7,363 nucleotides of DNA, taken from NCBI GenBank assembly GCA_002692165.1, contig NZJL01000081.1, positions 2,815-10,177 on the forward strand, given 5' to 3'. The position numbers were made by a program, and so were the translations under genes. The notes beneath the pieces were generated by a model. That model did no database searches. It was not told the DNA's origin and saw only the letters and a list, made by a program, of their open reading frames with translations. The stretch is from Porticoccaceae bacterium. GTDB lineage: Bacteria > Pseudomonadota > Gammaproteobacteria > Pseudomonadales > Porticoccaceae. Shown piece after piece: positions 1 to 6,350 of the stretch (position 1 is the stretch's first letter; the number at the start of each line of letters is the position of its first letter).

Positions 1-53
1 CAAACTCAAACCGGCACAGGCTACTTAACCATCTCTTGGACCACGGGAAATAA

Positions 54-287
54 TCAACTGTTTTTATTTATGTAATTAATAGCATCTTCGACAGTAGCTA
101 TCTTCTCAGCATCCTCGTCTGGAATTTCAGCATCAAACTCTTCTTCCAGTGCCATAATGAGCTCTACAGTATCTAAAGAATCTGCGCCTAAATCTTCAAC
201 GAAGGACGATCCGGTTTGGATATCATCCTCTTTAACGCCGAGCTGCTCTGCTACCATTTTTATGACTCGTTCCTCAACACTGCTCAT
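54..287 (-). CDS. acpP: Acyl carrier protein AcpP
   Basis: This is the 77-residue acidic acyl carrier protein that holds growing fatty acyl chains on a 4'-phosphopantetheine arm and presents them to the Fab enzymes, PlsX and other acyltransferases in the cytosol. The prosthetic-group serine is Ser37 in GADSLD, followed by the conserved helix II segment [12 protein letters not shown] and the C-terminal [16 protein letters not shown]. The reading frame runs upstream to 365, which would add 26 residues. I chose the ATG at 287 because it gives the standard family length and N-terminus (MSSVEERV) and has an AAGGAG Shine-Dalgarno 10 bases upstream. It is the last gene of the yceD-to-acpP cluster here, 163 bp after fabG, so it may also have its own promoter. 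The stop is TGA. Identification is secure. Confidence 0.97.
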   Translation of the reverse strand: MSSVEERVIKMVAEQLGVKEDDIQTGSSFVEDLGADSLDTVELIMALEEEFDAEIPDEDAEKIATVEDAINYINKNS

Positions 288-297
288 AGTTCTATCG

Positions 298-303
298 CTC
301 CTT
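298..303 (-). promoter_or_regulatory. Ribosome binding site of acpP
   Basis: AAGGAG on the minus strand, 10 bases before the ATG at 287. It fixes the acpP start at 287 rather than at the upstream in-frame ATG at 365, which would give an atypical 26-residue extension. Confidence 0.75.
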
Positions 304-318
304 TGTGGCGGGACGCTA

Positions 319-347
319 GTTATATTCTTTAAATATTTCAAAGCCAG
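319..347 (-). promoter_or_regulatory. Possible acpP promoter
   Basis: In the fabG-acpP gap the minus strand shows a TATAAC -10 box (319-324) with a weak CTGGCT -35 box (342-347) at 17-bp spacing. Transcription would start near 312, leaving a leader of about 25 nt. The -10 matches consensus at five of six positions and the -35 at only three. ACP is needed in large excess over the other Fab proteins and has its own promoter in some relatives, which makes an internal promoter plausible. The sequence evidence alone is thin. Confidence 0.3.
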
Positions 348-450
348 TAGATTGTATAAACCCAACTGGTGAGGTCGGCATTTTACCCTAGAATTAAAAA
401 AATGCTAGCGTGTTAACTTCCTTCCGAAAAAACATCCATATTACCATTAG

Positions 451-1191
451 TTATGACATATACATGCCGCCATTAACATGTATGTTTTCACCCGTTATAT
501 AATTTGCTTGTTCGCTTGCAAGAAAAACAACTACTTCTGCCACCTCTTCTGGCGTCCCGAATCTTTCTAACGGAATCCTTTTTTTCATCGCATCTCGGCT
601 ATCAAGCGGGATTTTCTCAGTCATATCCGTGTTAATAAAGCCCGGTGATATGACATTGACGGTTATGTTACGCGAGGCGACCTCGACCGCGAGGGAACGA
701 GAAAAACCCTCAAGCCCCGCTTTTGAAGCGGAATAGTTGGTTTGACCGGGGTTGCCAATGCTTCCGACCACTGAGCTTATGTTTATAATTCTGCCCCATC
801 GGCGCTTAATCATGTTTCGCAGAAAAATTTTACTCAGCCGCTGAACCCCATGAAGATTAGCGGCAAAAACATCAGTCCAATCATTGAGACTCATTCTAAT
901 TAACAGATTGTCTCTAGTTATCCCGGCGTTGTTAATGAGCACTGAAGGCCGATCGCTGAGACTAGCCATCATGAATTCCAGATTGGAAATAGATTCATAA
1001 TCTGCCACATCCAACAACATACCCTTGCCTTCTATTCCATTTTGCTTGAGATAAGAAGAGATTAGTTCTACCCCATCATTGGTTGTGGCAGTTCCATAGA
1101 TCTTTAGTCCGGAGGAACCAAGAGCCATCGCTATCGCTGCTCCAATTCCTCTACTGGCTCCTGTTATTAGGGCAATTTTAGTTTCCATCAT
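451..1191 (-). CDS. fabG: 3-oxoacyl-ACP reductase FabG
   Basis: A 246-residue short-chain dehydrogenase/reductase that reduces beta-ketoacyl-ACP to 3-hydroxyacyl-ACP with NADPH in each round of fatty acid elongation. The Rossmann glycine motif TGASRGIG is at residues 10-17 and NNAG at 87-90. The catalytic set is complete: Asn112, Ser140 (in ISSVVG), Tyr153 and Lys157 (YSASK). PG at 183-184 and the C-terminal ITGENIHVNGGM also match FabG. It starts 9 bp after the fabD stop, so it is cotranscribed with fabD. Two adjacent ATGs (1191 and 1188) precede the conserved ETKIALITGAS; the second is better spaced from a weak GTGAG, so the true start may be one codon later. SDR proteins are numerous, but position between fabD and acpP and the FabG-specific motifs make this call firm. 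Confidence 0.95.
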   Translation of the reverse strand: MMETKIALITGASRGIGAAIAMALGSSGLKIYGTATTNDGVELISSYLKQNGIEGKGMLLDVADYESISNLEFMMASLSDRPSVLINNAGITRDNLLIRMSLNDWTDVFAANLHGVQRLSKIFLRNMIKRRWGRIINISSVVGSIGNPGQTNYSASKAGLEGFSRSLAVEVASRNITVNVISPGFINTDMTEKIPLDSRDAMKKRIPLERFGTPEEVAEVVVFLASEQANYITGENIHVNGGMYMS

Positions 1192-1200
1192 TTAACTCAC

Positions 1201-2148
1201 TTATTCTGACACTGCAGTGATGGCAGATTCAAAAGTTTCTATTGTGTGAAGCGTATGAGCTTTAATGCTTTTATCTATTCTACGCATAAGTCCGCTCAGA
1301 ACGCCTCCTGGCCCACATTCCACAAACATGTTTGTCCCCTGATTTCGGAGCCCCTGTATGCATTTGACCCACAAAACCGGATTGTATATTTGCTTTAAAA
1401 CTGCAGCTTTAATGCTCTCAGGGTCTTCCTCAAAGGAACCATGCACATTGTGAATGACGGGTATCTTAGGATAGCAGAATATTATATCTTTTAATCGCTG
1501 GCTAAGTCTCTCAGCAGCCGAGCGCATCATCGGGGTATGGAAAGGCGCGCTTACTGGCAACAAAATTGATCTTTTGGCTCCAGCTCTTTTGCAGAGAGCA
1601 ATTGCCTTATTAACTCCTTTGGAGTCCCCTGCGATGACTATCTGACCGGGAGCGTTAAAATTCACAGCAGCAACCTCTCCAATTATTCTAGCTTGCTCGC
1701 AGCATTCCATAACAGATTCATCATTCAAACCTATTACCGCAGCCATGGCACCGCAACCTTCTGGCACGGCTGATTGCATCAATGCACCCCGCTCCTCGAC
1801 AATAATTAATGCATCCCTGAATGAAATGACTCCTGCGCAAACGAGGGCCGACCATTCTCCTAGGCTGTGACCTGCTAGATAGTCTGGAGTTTTTCCCCCT
1901 CTGGCCACCCATAAGCGCCACAACGCAAAACTACAACACAAAAGAATTGGTTGAGTCCGAACTGTGAGATTAATTGCCGAAGGATCACCCTCTTGGATTA
2001 AGTTCCATATATCATATCCCAACACCTCAGAGGCTTCCGAGAACGTAACGCCAACTGTCTGTTCAGCACCGAATTCCCGCAGCATTCCTACTTTCTGGGA
2101 GCCTTGACCTGGAAAAACAAAACTCAAACTGTTTTTTTCTCTCTTCAT
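1201..2148 (-). CDS. fabD: Malonyl-CoA:ACP transacylase FabD
   Basis: A 315-residue cytosolic enzyme that moves the malonyl group from CoA to the phosphopantetheine of AcpP, supplying the two-carbon donor of fatty acid synthesis. The N-terminal FPGQGSQ is at residues 12-18. The nucleophile is Ser95 in GHSLG (93-97), Arg120 sits in VEERG, His204 in SAPFHTPMM, and Gln253 in KQIYNPV, reproducing the known active-site set. The C-terminal ECGPGGVLSGL is also typical. Length is normal for the family (about 310). Its ATG overlaps the TGA of plsX as ATGA, which points to translational coupling. In E. coli fabH sits between plsX and fabD; here there is no room for it. Confidence 0.96.
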   Translation of the reverse strand: MKREKNSLSFVFPGQGSQKVGMLREFGAEQTVGVTFSEASEVLGYDIWNLIQEGDPSAINLTVRTQPILLCCSFALWRLWVARGGKTPDYLAGHSLGEWSALVCAGVISFRDALIIVEERGALMQSAVPEGCGAMAAVIGLNDESVMECCEQARIIGEVAAVNFNAPGQIVIAGDSKGVNKAIALCKRAGAKRSILLPVSAPFHTPMMRSAAERLSQRLKDIIFCYPKIPVIHNVHGSFEEDPESIKAAVLKQIYNPVLWVKCIQGLRNQGTNMFVECGPGGVLSGLMRRIDKSIKAHTLHTIETFESAITAVSE

Positions 2149-3185
2149 GCTAGATCGACTACTCCGTCTAAGGACTTACACTCGAATTTGAATGCAAGAT
2201 TCTCGGCCAAACCGCGCATGATTGCCAATCGCGCCACATTAATACTTTCACTAAAAGCCTCGATATCTGCGCCACCATGACTTTTAATCAGGCTCCCTCT
2301 CAGGCCTAGCAAGTATGCGCCGTTATATGCGGAGGGATTCAATTTTCGATAAAACTCTTGACCATCACCCATCAAAAGATATTTTCCCAACTTTGACAAA
2401 AGGTCTCGATCAGATTGACCCTTCAGAATTTGTCTGATCAAGTTAGCGGTCCCTTCGCTCGCTTTTAGTGCTATGTTCCCCGACCAGCCATCGCAAACGA
2501 CCACATCTGCATCAGTATGAAAAAGTTCATGAGCTTCAATAAAACCCCTAAAATTAAGTTTGGCATCCTCCTTGATCAATTTTGCGGCCTTTTGGATATT
2601 CGGCGGCCCCTTACTATTTTCAACACCTATATTCAATAATTTAACAGTCGGTTCCGATGTATCCTTGATGATTTCCGCAGTTGATGCTCCTAAAACTGCA
2701 AATTGATATAGTTGCTCACCCGAGCAATTTAAATTTGCTCCGAGGTCAAGGGCAAGATAACCTCCCTTTTCTGTAGGCATACTGCCGCAAATGGCAGGTC
2801 TGGATGTACCAGGCAGCGTTCCTAACCATTGAATTCCAAACGCCATCAGCGCTCCAGTATTCCCGGCACTTACGCAGGCATCACAAGTACCATCTCCGAT
2901 CGACCGAATCGCCTGCGCCATAGATGAATCTTGTTTTTGACGTAATATTTTTGAGGGTCTCTCATCATCTGTGACTGAGGAGGGGCAGGGAACTATGGTT
3001 AATTGAGATTGGATCGCACTATTCCCAAACTTTTCAAGCGCATCATTAACGAGCCGTTCATCCCCAAAGAGGTGACACTCGGTTTCCGGATGATTTTGCA
3101 AAAAGTCAATTAACGCCGGAATGGTAACAGAGGGTCCGCCGTCACCCCCCATGGCGTCTAGAGCTATTCGGATTGGGCCAGACAA
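2145..3185 (-). CDS. plsX: Phosphate acyltransferase PlsX
   Basis: A 346-residue enzyme that converts acyl-ACP and phosphate to acyl-phosphate, the acyl donor for PlsY in phospholipid synthesis; it acts at the cytoplasmic face of the membrane. Family landmarks in order: DAMGGD (10-15), SAGNTGALM (106-114), ALDLGAN (145-151), GVENSKG (187-193), VCDGWSGNIALKASEG (230-245), PSAYNGAYLLGL (284-295) and KSHGGAD (301-307). The start is a TTG at 3185. An in-frame TGA lies ten codons upstream with no ATG or GTG between, and the first ATG (codon 12) would remove the conserved first strand IRIALDA. No clear Shine-Dalgarno precedes the TTG, which lies 14 bp after the rpmF stop, so reinitiation by ribosomes leaving rpmF is likely. 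It overlaps fabD by 4 bp. Confidence 0.95.
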   Translation of the reverse strand: MSGPIRIALDAMGGDGGPSVTIPALIDFLQNHPETECHLFGDERLVNDALEKFGNSAIQSQLTIVPCPSSVTDDERPSKILRQKQDSSMAQAIRSIGDGTCDACVSAGNTGALMAFGIQWLGTLPGTSRPAICGSMPTEKGGYLALDLGANLNCSGEQLYQFAVLGASTAEIIKDTSEPTVKLLNIGVENSKGPPNIQKAAKLIKEDAKLNFRGFIEAHELFHTDADVVVCDGWSGNIALKASEGTANLIRQILKGQSDRDLLSKLGKYLLMGDGQEFYRKLNPSAYNGAYLLGLRGSLIKSHGGADIEAFSESINVARLAIMRGLAENLAFKFECKSLDGVVDLA

Positions 3186-3199
3186 GTCAGAGCCAGTTA

Positions 3200-3376
3200 T
3201 TATTCGGAGGTCTCAACAACTTTTTTTCCGCGATAAAATCCGTCTGCTGAAACATTGTGCCGCAAATGCTTTTCACCAGTGACTTCTTCTATCGAGATGG
3301 TCGGGTTAGATAGTTTGTCGTGAGATCGACGCATTCCTCTTTTTGAGCGAGTTTTACGACTTTTTTGAACTGCCAT
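3200..3376 (-). CDS. rpmF: 50S ribosomal protein L32
   Basis: A 58-codon gene for the small basic protein L32 of the large ribosomal subunit. Translation from the ATG at 3376 begins [20 protein letters not shown] and continues through GEKHLRH and [10 protein letters not shown], matching the gammaproteobacterial L32 pattern almost throughout. There are no cysteines, so this is the zinc-free form found in E. coli rather than the four-cysteine form. A strong AAAGGAGAA Shine-Dalgarno sits 6 bases before the start. It ends with two consecutive TAA codons. It follows yceD by 32 bp and precedes plsX by 14 bp, the standard yceD-rpmF-plsX arrangement that ties ribosome and lipid synthesis. Confidence 0.96.
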   Translation of the reverse strand: MAVQKSRKTRSKRGMRRSHDKLSNPTISIEEVTGEKHLRHNVSADGFYRGKKVVETSE

Positions 3377-3408
3377 ACGCTTCTCCTTTTATCTCGATTG
3401 AATTATTC

Positions 3409-3909
3409 TCAAATCTTCAATTGGCTCAATATATCGAATGGGCCTCTCGTTACACAATAATTTGAAATGTCGGCCAATTTATATAAGTTGTGGGTACATT
3501 TCTCTGTTTCATGATAACTGACAATCGGCAAAGCTAAAATTAACTCATCTTCAAGAAAGTGATGAAGATCAAGAGTACCTTTCTCCATTATCAACGGGTC
3601 AATCAATTTATCGTTCCAGAGACACTCATTCTCCTTAGACATCACTGTTAATGTAAATTCACTCTCTATACAAATATCAACGTCATTGAGGCACCTTTGA
3701 CACTGCGCAGCCGCCTGCAAGGACACTGAACCAGTCATGAGAGTAAATCCAGACTCATCAATATTGAAGGCAATAATGGCTCTTGCTGGCTCTTTAATGC
3801 TAACTTCGGCCGAGGCTAATCGGCACAGACGGTTAGCTGGAAGCTCTCCTGCCAGCTCAGATGAGGCCAGTGCCAGCTTTCGGGGGTCGATTTGGGCGGG
3901 TAACGGCAT
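3409..3909 (-). CDS. yceD: YceD family protein (DUF177), L32 operon
   Basis: A 166-residue member of the YceD/DUF177 family, almost always encoded directly upstream of rpmF. Family features seen here are the CQRC motif (residues 70-73), the acidic EDELILALPIV block (120-130), the following HETEKC with Cys138, and the C-terminal PFDILSQLK. The two CxxC cysteines plus Cys138 could form a metal site, as the pattern is shared with E. coli YceD. The biochemical role is not settled; family members in bacteria and chloroplasts have been linked to 23S rRNA accumulation, which fits its partner L32. It is the first gene of the operon, about 24 nt after the predicted transcription start, with only a weak Shine-Dalgarno. 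No signal peptide or membrane segment is visible, so it should be cytosolic. Confidence 0.93.
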   Translation of the reverse strand: MPLPAQIDPRKLALASSELAGELPANRLCRLASAEVSIKEPARAIIAFNIDESGFTLMTGSVSLQAAAQCQRCLNDVDICIESEFTLTVMSKENECLWNDKLIDPLIMEKGTLDLHHFLEDELILALPIVSYHETEKCTHNLYKLADISNYCVTRGPFDILSQLKI

Positions 3910-3939
3910 ATCAATTGCGGGATCACCATAAGAATCGGC

Positions 3940-3968
3940 ATGATAGGTGGTAGAGGAAAGCGTGTCAA
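3940..3968 (-). promoter_or_regulatory. Sigma-70 promoter of the yceD-rpmF-plsX-fab operon
   Basis: The minus strand carries a perfect TTGACA -35 box (3963-3968), a 17-bp spacer and TATCAT (3940-3945), five of six matches to the -10 consensus. Transcription should start near 3933, giving a leader of about 24 nt before the yceD ATG. This is the strongest promoter in the window, as expected for a ribosomal protein and lipid operon. Confidence 0.8.
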
Positions 3969-4001
3969 AAGATAATTAGAAAAACTAATATTCCCAAGTA
4001 T

Positions 4002-4010
4002 TGGCATAAT
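4002..4010 (+). promoter_or_regulatory. Probable extended -10 promoter of maf
   Basis: TGGCATAAT reads as an extended -10 element (TG, one base, then CATAAT). There is no good -35 box 16-18 bp upstream (the region is A-rich), which is common for extended -10 promoters. The predicted start near 4017 would leave only about 8 nt before the ATG at 4025, favouring the downstream start at 4046. It lies divergent to the yceD promoter. Confidence 0.4.
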
Positions 4011-4032
4011 ACGAACGACTAAACATGTTTAC

Positions 4033-4040
4033 GGTGAGGA
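4033..4040 (+). promoter_or_regulatory. Ribosome binding site of maf
   Basis: GGTGAGGA ends 5 bases before the ATG at 4046. It supports that start over the in-frame ATG at 4025, which has no such signal. Confidence 0.65.
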
Positions 4041-4045
4041 CAAAA

Positions 4046-4633
4046 ATGAATCACATCATTTTAGCTTCGAGCTCACGCTACCGAGCAAAGCTTCTTGATC
4101 AAATAGGTATTTCTTATCGAACAATTACGCCCAACATCGATGAAACTCCTAAGCGAAACGAAACAGCGACTAATCTCAGCACACGACTTTCAATTGAAAA
4201 AGCAATTTATGTGGCTAGACAACAAAGAGGAACAGTTGTTGTGGGCAGCGACCAAGCAGCCGAGTTGGAGGGAGAAATAATAGGCAAACCAGCGAACGAG
4301 TCGTTAGCGATCAAACAGATGCAAAAACAATCAGGAAAAAAGGTGAAATTTTTTAGTGCTTGCGCGGTTGCCAAGTTGGACCGAATGAATAACTTAGAGG
4401 TTTATTCTGCGATAAGCGAAACGATCGTGGAATTCAGAAAATTGTCATATAGCCAGATCGCAAATTACATAAGAATTGATCAACCTTACGATTGTACTGG
4501 CAGTTTTAAGGCCGAAGGGTTAGGCATAATTCTTTGTGCAGCTATTCAAAGCGATGACCCCTCCGCTCTAATAGGATTGCCACTTATTAAGTTAATAGAT
4601 TTACTAAAAAATTTTAAGATAGACTATGTTTAG
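4046..4633 (+). CDS. Maf-like nucleotide pyrophosphatase, YceF type
   Basis: A 195-residue Maf/HAM1-fold protein. Members hydrolyse noncanonical or methylated nucleoside triphosphates to monophosphates; the E. coli YceF subgroup prefers 7-methyl-GTP. The N-terminal ILASSSRYRAKLL, the IDETP segment, VVGSDQ with GEIIGKP, and the C-terminal YDCTGSFKAEGLGI and LIGLPL all follow YceF more closely than YhdE, the other E. coli Maf, which acts on dTTP and UTP. I start it at the ATG at 4046, which has a good Shine-Dalgarno and begins MNHIILASS as in relatives; the ATG at 4025 would add seven residues. It is divergent from yceD, its usual neighbour, and its last 20 bp overlap the 3' end of the convergent phosphatase gene. 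Substrate preference is inferred from similarity recalled from memory. Confidence 0.9.
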   Translation: MNHIILASSSRYRAKLLDQIGISYRTITPNIDETPKRNETATNLSTRLSIEKAIYVARQQRGTVVVGSDQAAELEGEIIGKPANESLAIKQMQKQSGKKVKFFSACAVAKLDRMNNLEVYSAISETIVEFRKLSYSQIANYIRIDQPYDCTGSFKAEGLGIILCAAIQSDDPSALIGLPLIKLIDLLKNFKIDYV

Positions 4634-5297
4634 TTTTGTCTGCAAAGTGCCGATCGACCAGTGGAAGGATTTCTTGAAAATCATCTGCGCAACCAATCGG
4701 CGACTGCTTCGTTAAAATGCTCTTATCATGAACACCATACGTAACGCCAATGCATGCAATGGAAGCGTTGTTAGCCATCTCCAAGTCATACGTAGAATCT
4801 CCAACCATTAGAGCATTAGTTGGAGCAATGTTAAGTTCCTTAATTAGCTCCAAAATCATTTGCGGATCTGGTTTTGAGACGGTTTCATCAGCAGTTCTGC
4901 TTGCATCAACTAGCCCTGACAGTCCAGTCAATTGAAGGGATCTGTCCAGACCGAGGCGACTTTTCCCTGTTGCTATCGCAAGCAAATACTTTTTCTTTTT
5001 CATCATTCTAAGGATAACTTCAACATTCTTGAAAAGACGCCACTCTCCATGCTGAGCAGTTTTATAGTAGGATCTGTAGCGACTAATTAAAGAATCTCTC
5101 TCAATCAATTCGAGATTGGGGAACAATATTTGAATCGCGTTACGAAGATCAAGACCGATAACATCTCGAATATCATTGTCCCGCGGCTCATGGAGTCCCA
5201 TCGCTCTGGCTGCCTTCTTCATTGAAGCGACAATAAGTGAAATCGAATTCTCGATCGTCCCATCCCAATCGAAAATGATCAAATGTTTCTTTATCAT
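4614..5297 (-). CDS. HAD-superfamily phosphatase (Gph-like)
   Basis: A 227-residue haloacid dehalogenase-type hydrolase with all four motifs: DWDGT (nucleophile Asp10, acid Asp12), Thr110 in AIATGK, Lys142 in SKPDP, and GDSTYD (Asp167 and Asp171, magnesium ligands). Residues about 16-85 between motifs I and II are helical and look like a C1-type cap, placing it in the phosphoglycolate phosphatase/beta-phosphoglucomutase-like branch. The substrate cannot be told from sequence. A gene of this type directly after rluC is usual in Pseudomonas-like genomes. Its ATG overlaps the rluC stop as ATGA, so the two are probably cotranslated. Its last codons overlap maf on the opposite strand. In Pseudomonas, as I recall, sppA lies between this gene and maf; here nothing intervenes. 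Confidence 0.9.
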   Translation of the reverse strand: MIKKHLIIFDWDGTIENSISLIVASMKKAARAMGLHEPRDNDIRDVIGLDLRNAIQILFPNLELIERDSLISRYRSYYKTAQHGEWRLFKNVEVILRMMKKKKYLLAIATGKSRLGLDRSLQLTGLSGLVDASRTADETVSKPDPQMILELIKELNIAPTNALMVGDSTYDLEMANNASIACIGVTYGVHDKSILTKQSPIGCADDFQEILPLVDRHFADKTKHSLS

Positions 5298-6235
5298 ATT
5301 GTTTCCAAAACTTTTTTCAGCATCCTTGGAGACTCTGCATTTTGATCTAATAGAACTCCTAAAGACGGATGCCAGAACTTGATTCTGTCAGCATGCAAAA
5401 ACAGCCTCCTTAAACCTAAGGAGCGCATCTCAGTATTAAAATTTTTGTCACCGTATTTTTGATCGCCGGCAATCGGATGACCGGCATATTGGCAATGAAC
5501 TCTGATTTGATGAGTACGTCCGGTGGCAGGGTTAATATTCAAAAATGTACAGTTTTCAAACCGTTTGATAATTTTGAAATGGGTAATTGATTCTTTTCCT
5601 TGTTTCTCTACCCGAACGATTCTCTCACCGGAGAGCAGCGTGTTTTTCACGAGAGGTGCTGAAATGGTTGTTTTTTCTTTGGGCCAAACACCTTTTACGA
5701 GAGCAAAGTACGATTTTGTCATGCCGCGTTCTTTGAGTTGATTTTGCATTTTAACCAATGCGCTTCTTTTTTTTGCAAGTAAAAGAATACCCGAAGTATC
5801 TCTGTCTAAACGATGCACCAACTCAATATATTTTTCCTCTGGCCGCAGTGCCCTCAAACTTTCAATGACGCCGAAACTAATGCCACTGCCCCCATGAACT
5901 GCGACGCCCGAAGGTTTATTTAAAACGATAATTGAATCGTCCTCATAGACAATTAAGTTATCAAAATCTGTAAAACGGCTGGGATCAACAATACTCCTCT
6001 GATGATTTTCTGAGATACGTATCGGCGCTATTCGCAACACATCACCATCACTGACGCGACAACTCGCTCGCGCTCGACGTTTGTTAATTCTTATTTCTCC
6101 TTTTCGTATTAATCTGTACAAGCGCGATTTAGGAACTCCCTTAAGATGTTTTATTAAAAAATTATCTAGGCGCTGACCAGAATGTTCCGTGTCTACCTCA
6201 AGAAAAGATACTTTATCAGGGCTATAATTTTGCAT
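5294..6235 (-). CDS. rluC: 23S rRNA pseudouridine synthase RluC
   Basis: A 313-residue pseudouridine synthase of the RluA family. The E. coli enzyme modifies 23S rRNA at U955, U2504 and U2580, near the peptidyl transferase centre. An N-terminal S4 RNA-binding domain (about residues 20-75, with QRLDNFLIKHL and RLIRKGEIRIN) precedes the catalytic domain. The active-site motif HRLDRDTSG has the catalytic Asp144. NKPSGVAVHGG (106-116) and GRTHQIRVH (239-247) are also diagnostic, the latter holding the conserved arginine. The choice of RluC over RluA or RluD rests on the S4 domain, the GGSGISFGVIESLRAL segment and the location divergent from rne. The start at 6235 lacks a Shine-Dalgarno; the stop overlaps the phosphatase start. 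Confidence 0.93.
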   Translation of the reverse strand: MQNYSPDKVSFLEVDTEHSGQRLDNFLIKHLKGVPKSRLYRLIRKGEIRINKRRARASCRVSDGDVLRIAPIRISENHQRSIVDPSRFTDFDNLIVYEDDSIIVLNKPSGVAVHGGSGISFGVIESLRALRPEEKYIELVHRLDRDTSGILLLAKKRSALVKMQNQLKERGMTKSYFALVKGVWPKEKTTISAPLVKNTLLSGERIVRVEKQGKESITHFKIIKRFENCTFLNINPATGRTHQIRVHCQYAGHPIAGDQKYGDKNFNTEMRSLGLRRLFLHADRIKFWHPSLGVLLDQNAESPRMLKKVLETI

Positions 6236-6264
6236 TTTAAATGGAAAGTATTTAAACCTAGACT

Positions 6265-6293
6265 ATTGTAGCTCAAATGACGGCCATTCATAA
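6265..6293 (-). promoter_or_regulatory. Possible rluC promoter
   Basis: On the minus strand, TACAAT (6265-6270, five of six matches) lies 17 bp downstream of TTATGA (6288-6293, three of six). Transcription would begin near 6258, giving a leader of about 22 nt without a Shine-Dalgarno. The -10 is good and the -35 poor. Confidence 0.45.
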
Positions 6294-6314
6294 CATTGCT
6301 GTAACGCTTTGTTT

Positions 6315-6344
6315 TTGTTAGTATGCTCTTAGCATCATTATACA
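6315..6344 (+). promoter_or_regulatory. Possible rne promoter
   Basis: TTGTTA (6315-6320) and TATACA (6339-6344) are separated by 18 bp, each with four of six consensus matches. The spacer contains the palindrome ATGCT-CTT-AGCAT (6323-6335). A start near 6351 would give a leader of about 398 nt. Other alignments of this AT-rich stretch are possible, so the exact position is uncertain. Confidence 0.4.
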
Positions 6345-6350
6345 GAAAGC

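Noticed and set aside
1..53. Possible start of fabF after acpP
   Set aside because: Short ATG and GTG frames on the minus strand here reach stop codons within a few triplets, and nothing resembles a FabF N-terminus. This is spacer only.
288..365. Longer acpP reading frame from the ATG at 365
   Set aside because: The extra 26 residues are not found in acyl carrier proteins, and the Shine-Dalgarno and family length point to 287.
157..372. Open frame on the plus strand opposite acpP
   Set aside because: It is the antisense shadow of acpP and its leader, with no recognisable protein or start signal.
313..411. Inverted pair ACGCTAG / CTAGCGT flanking the middle of the fabG-acpP gap
   Set aside because: A 7-bp pair 85 bases apart is about what chance gives in a region of this size, and no U-run follows, so I do not call it a terminator or operator.
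3737..4007. Open frames over the yceD 5' end and promoter on both strands
   Set aside because: They overlap the conserved YceD frame and the strong promoter, and their translations resemble nothing known.
5176..5741. Plus-strand open frames opposite rluC and the HAD gene
   Set aside because: Both lie antisense to well-conserved coding sequence, so they are shadows.
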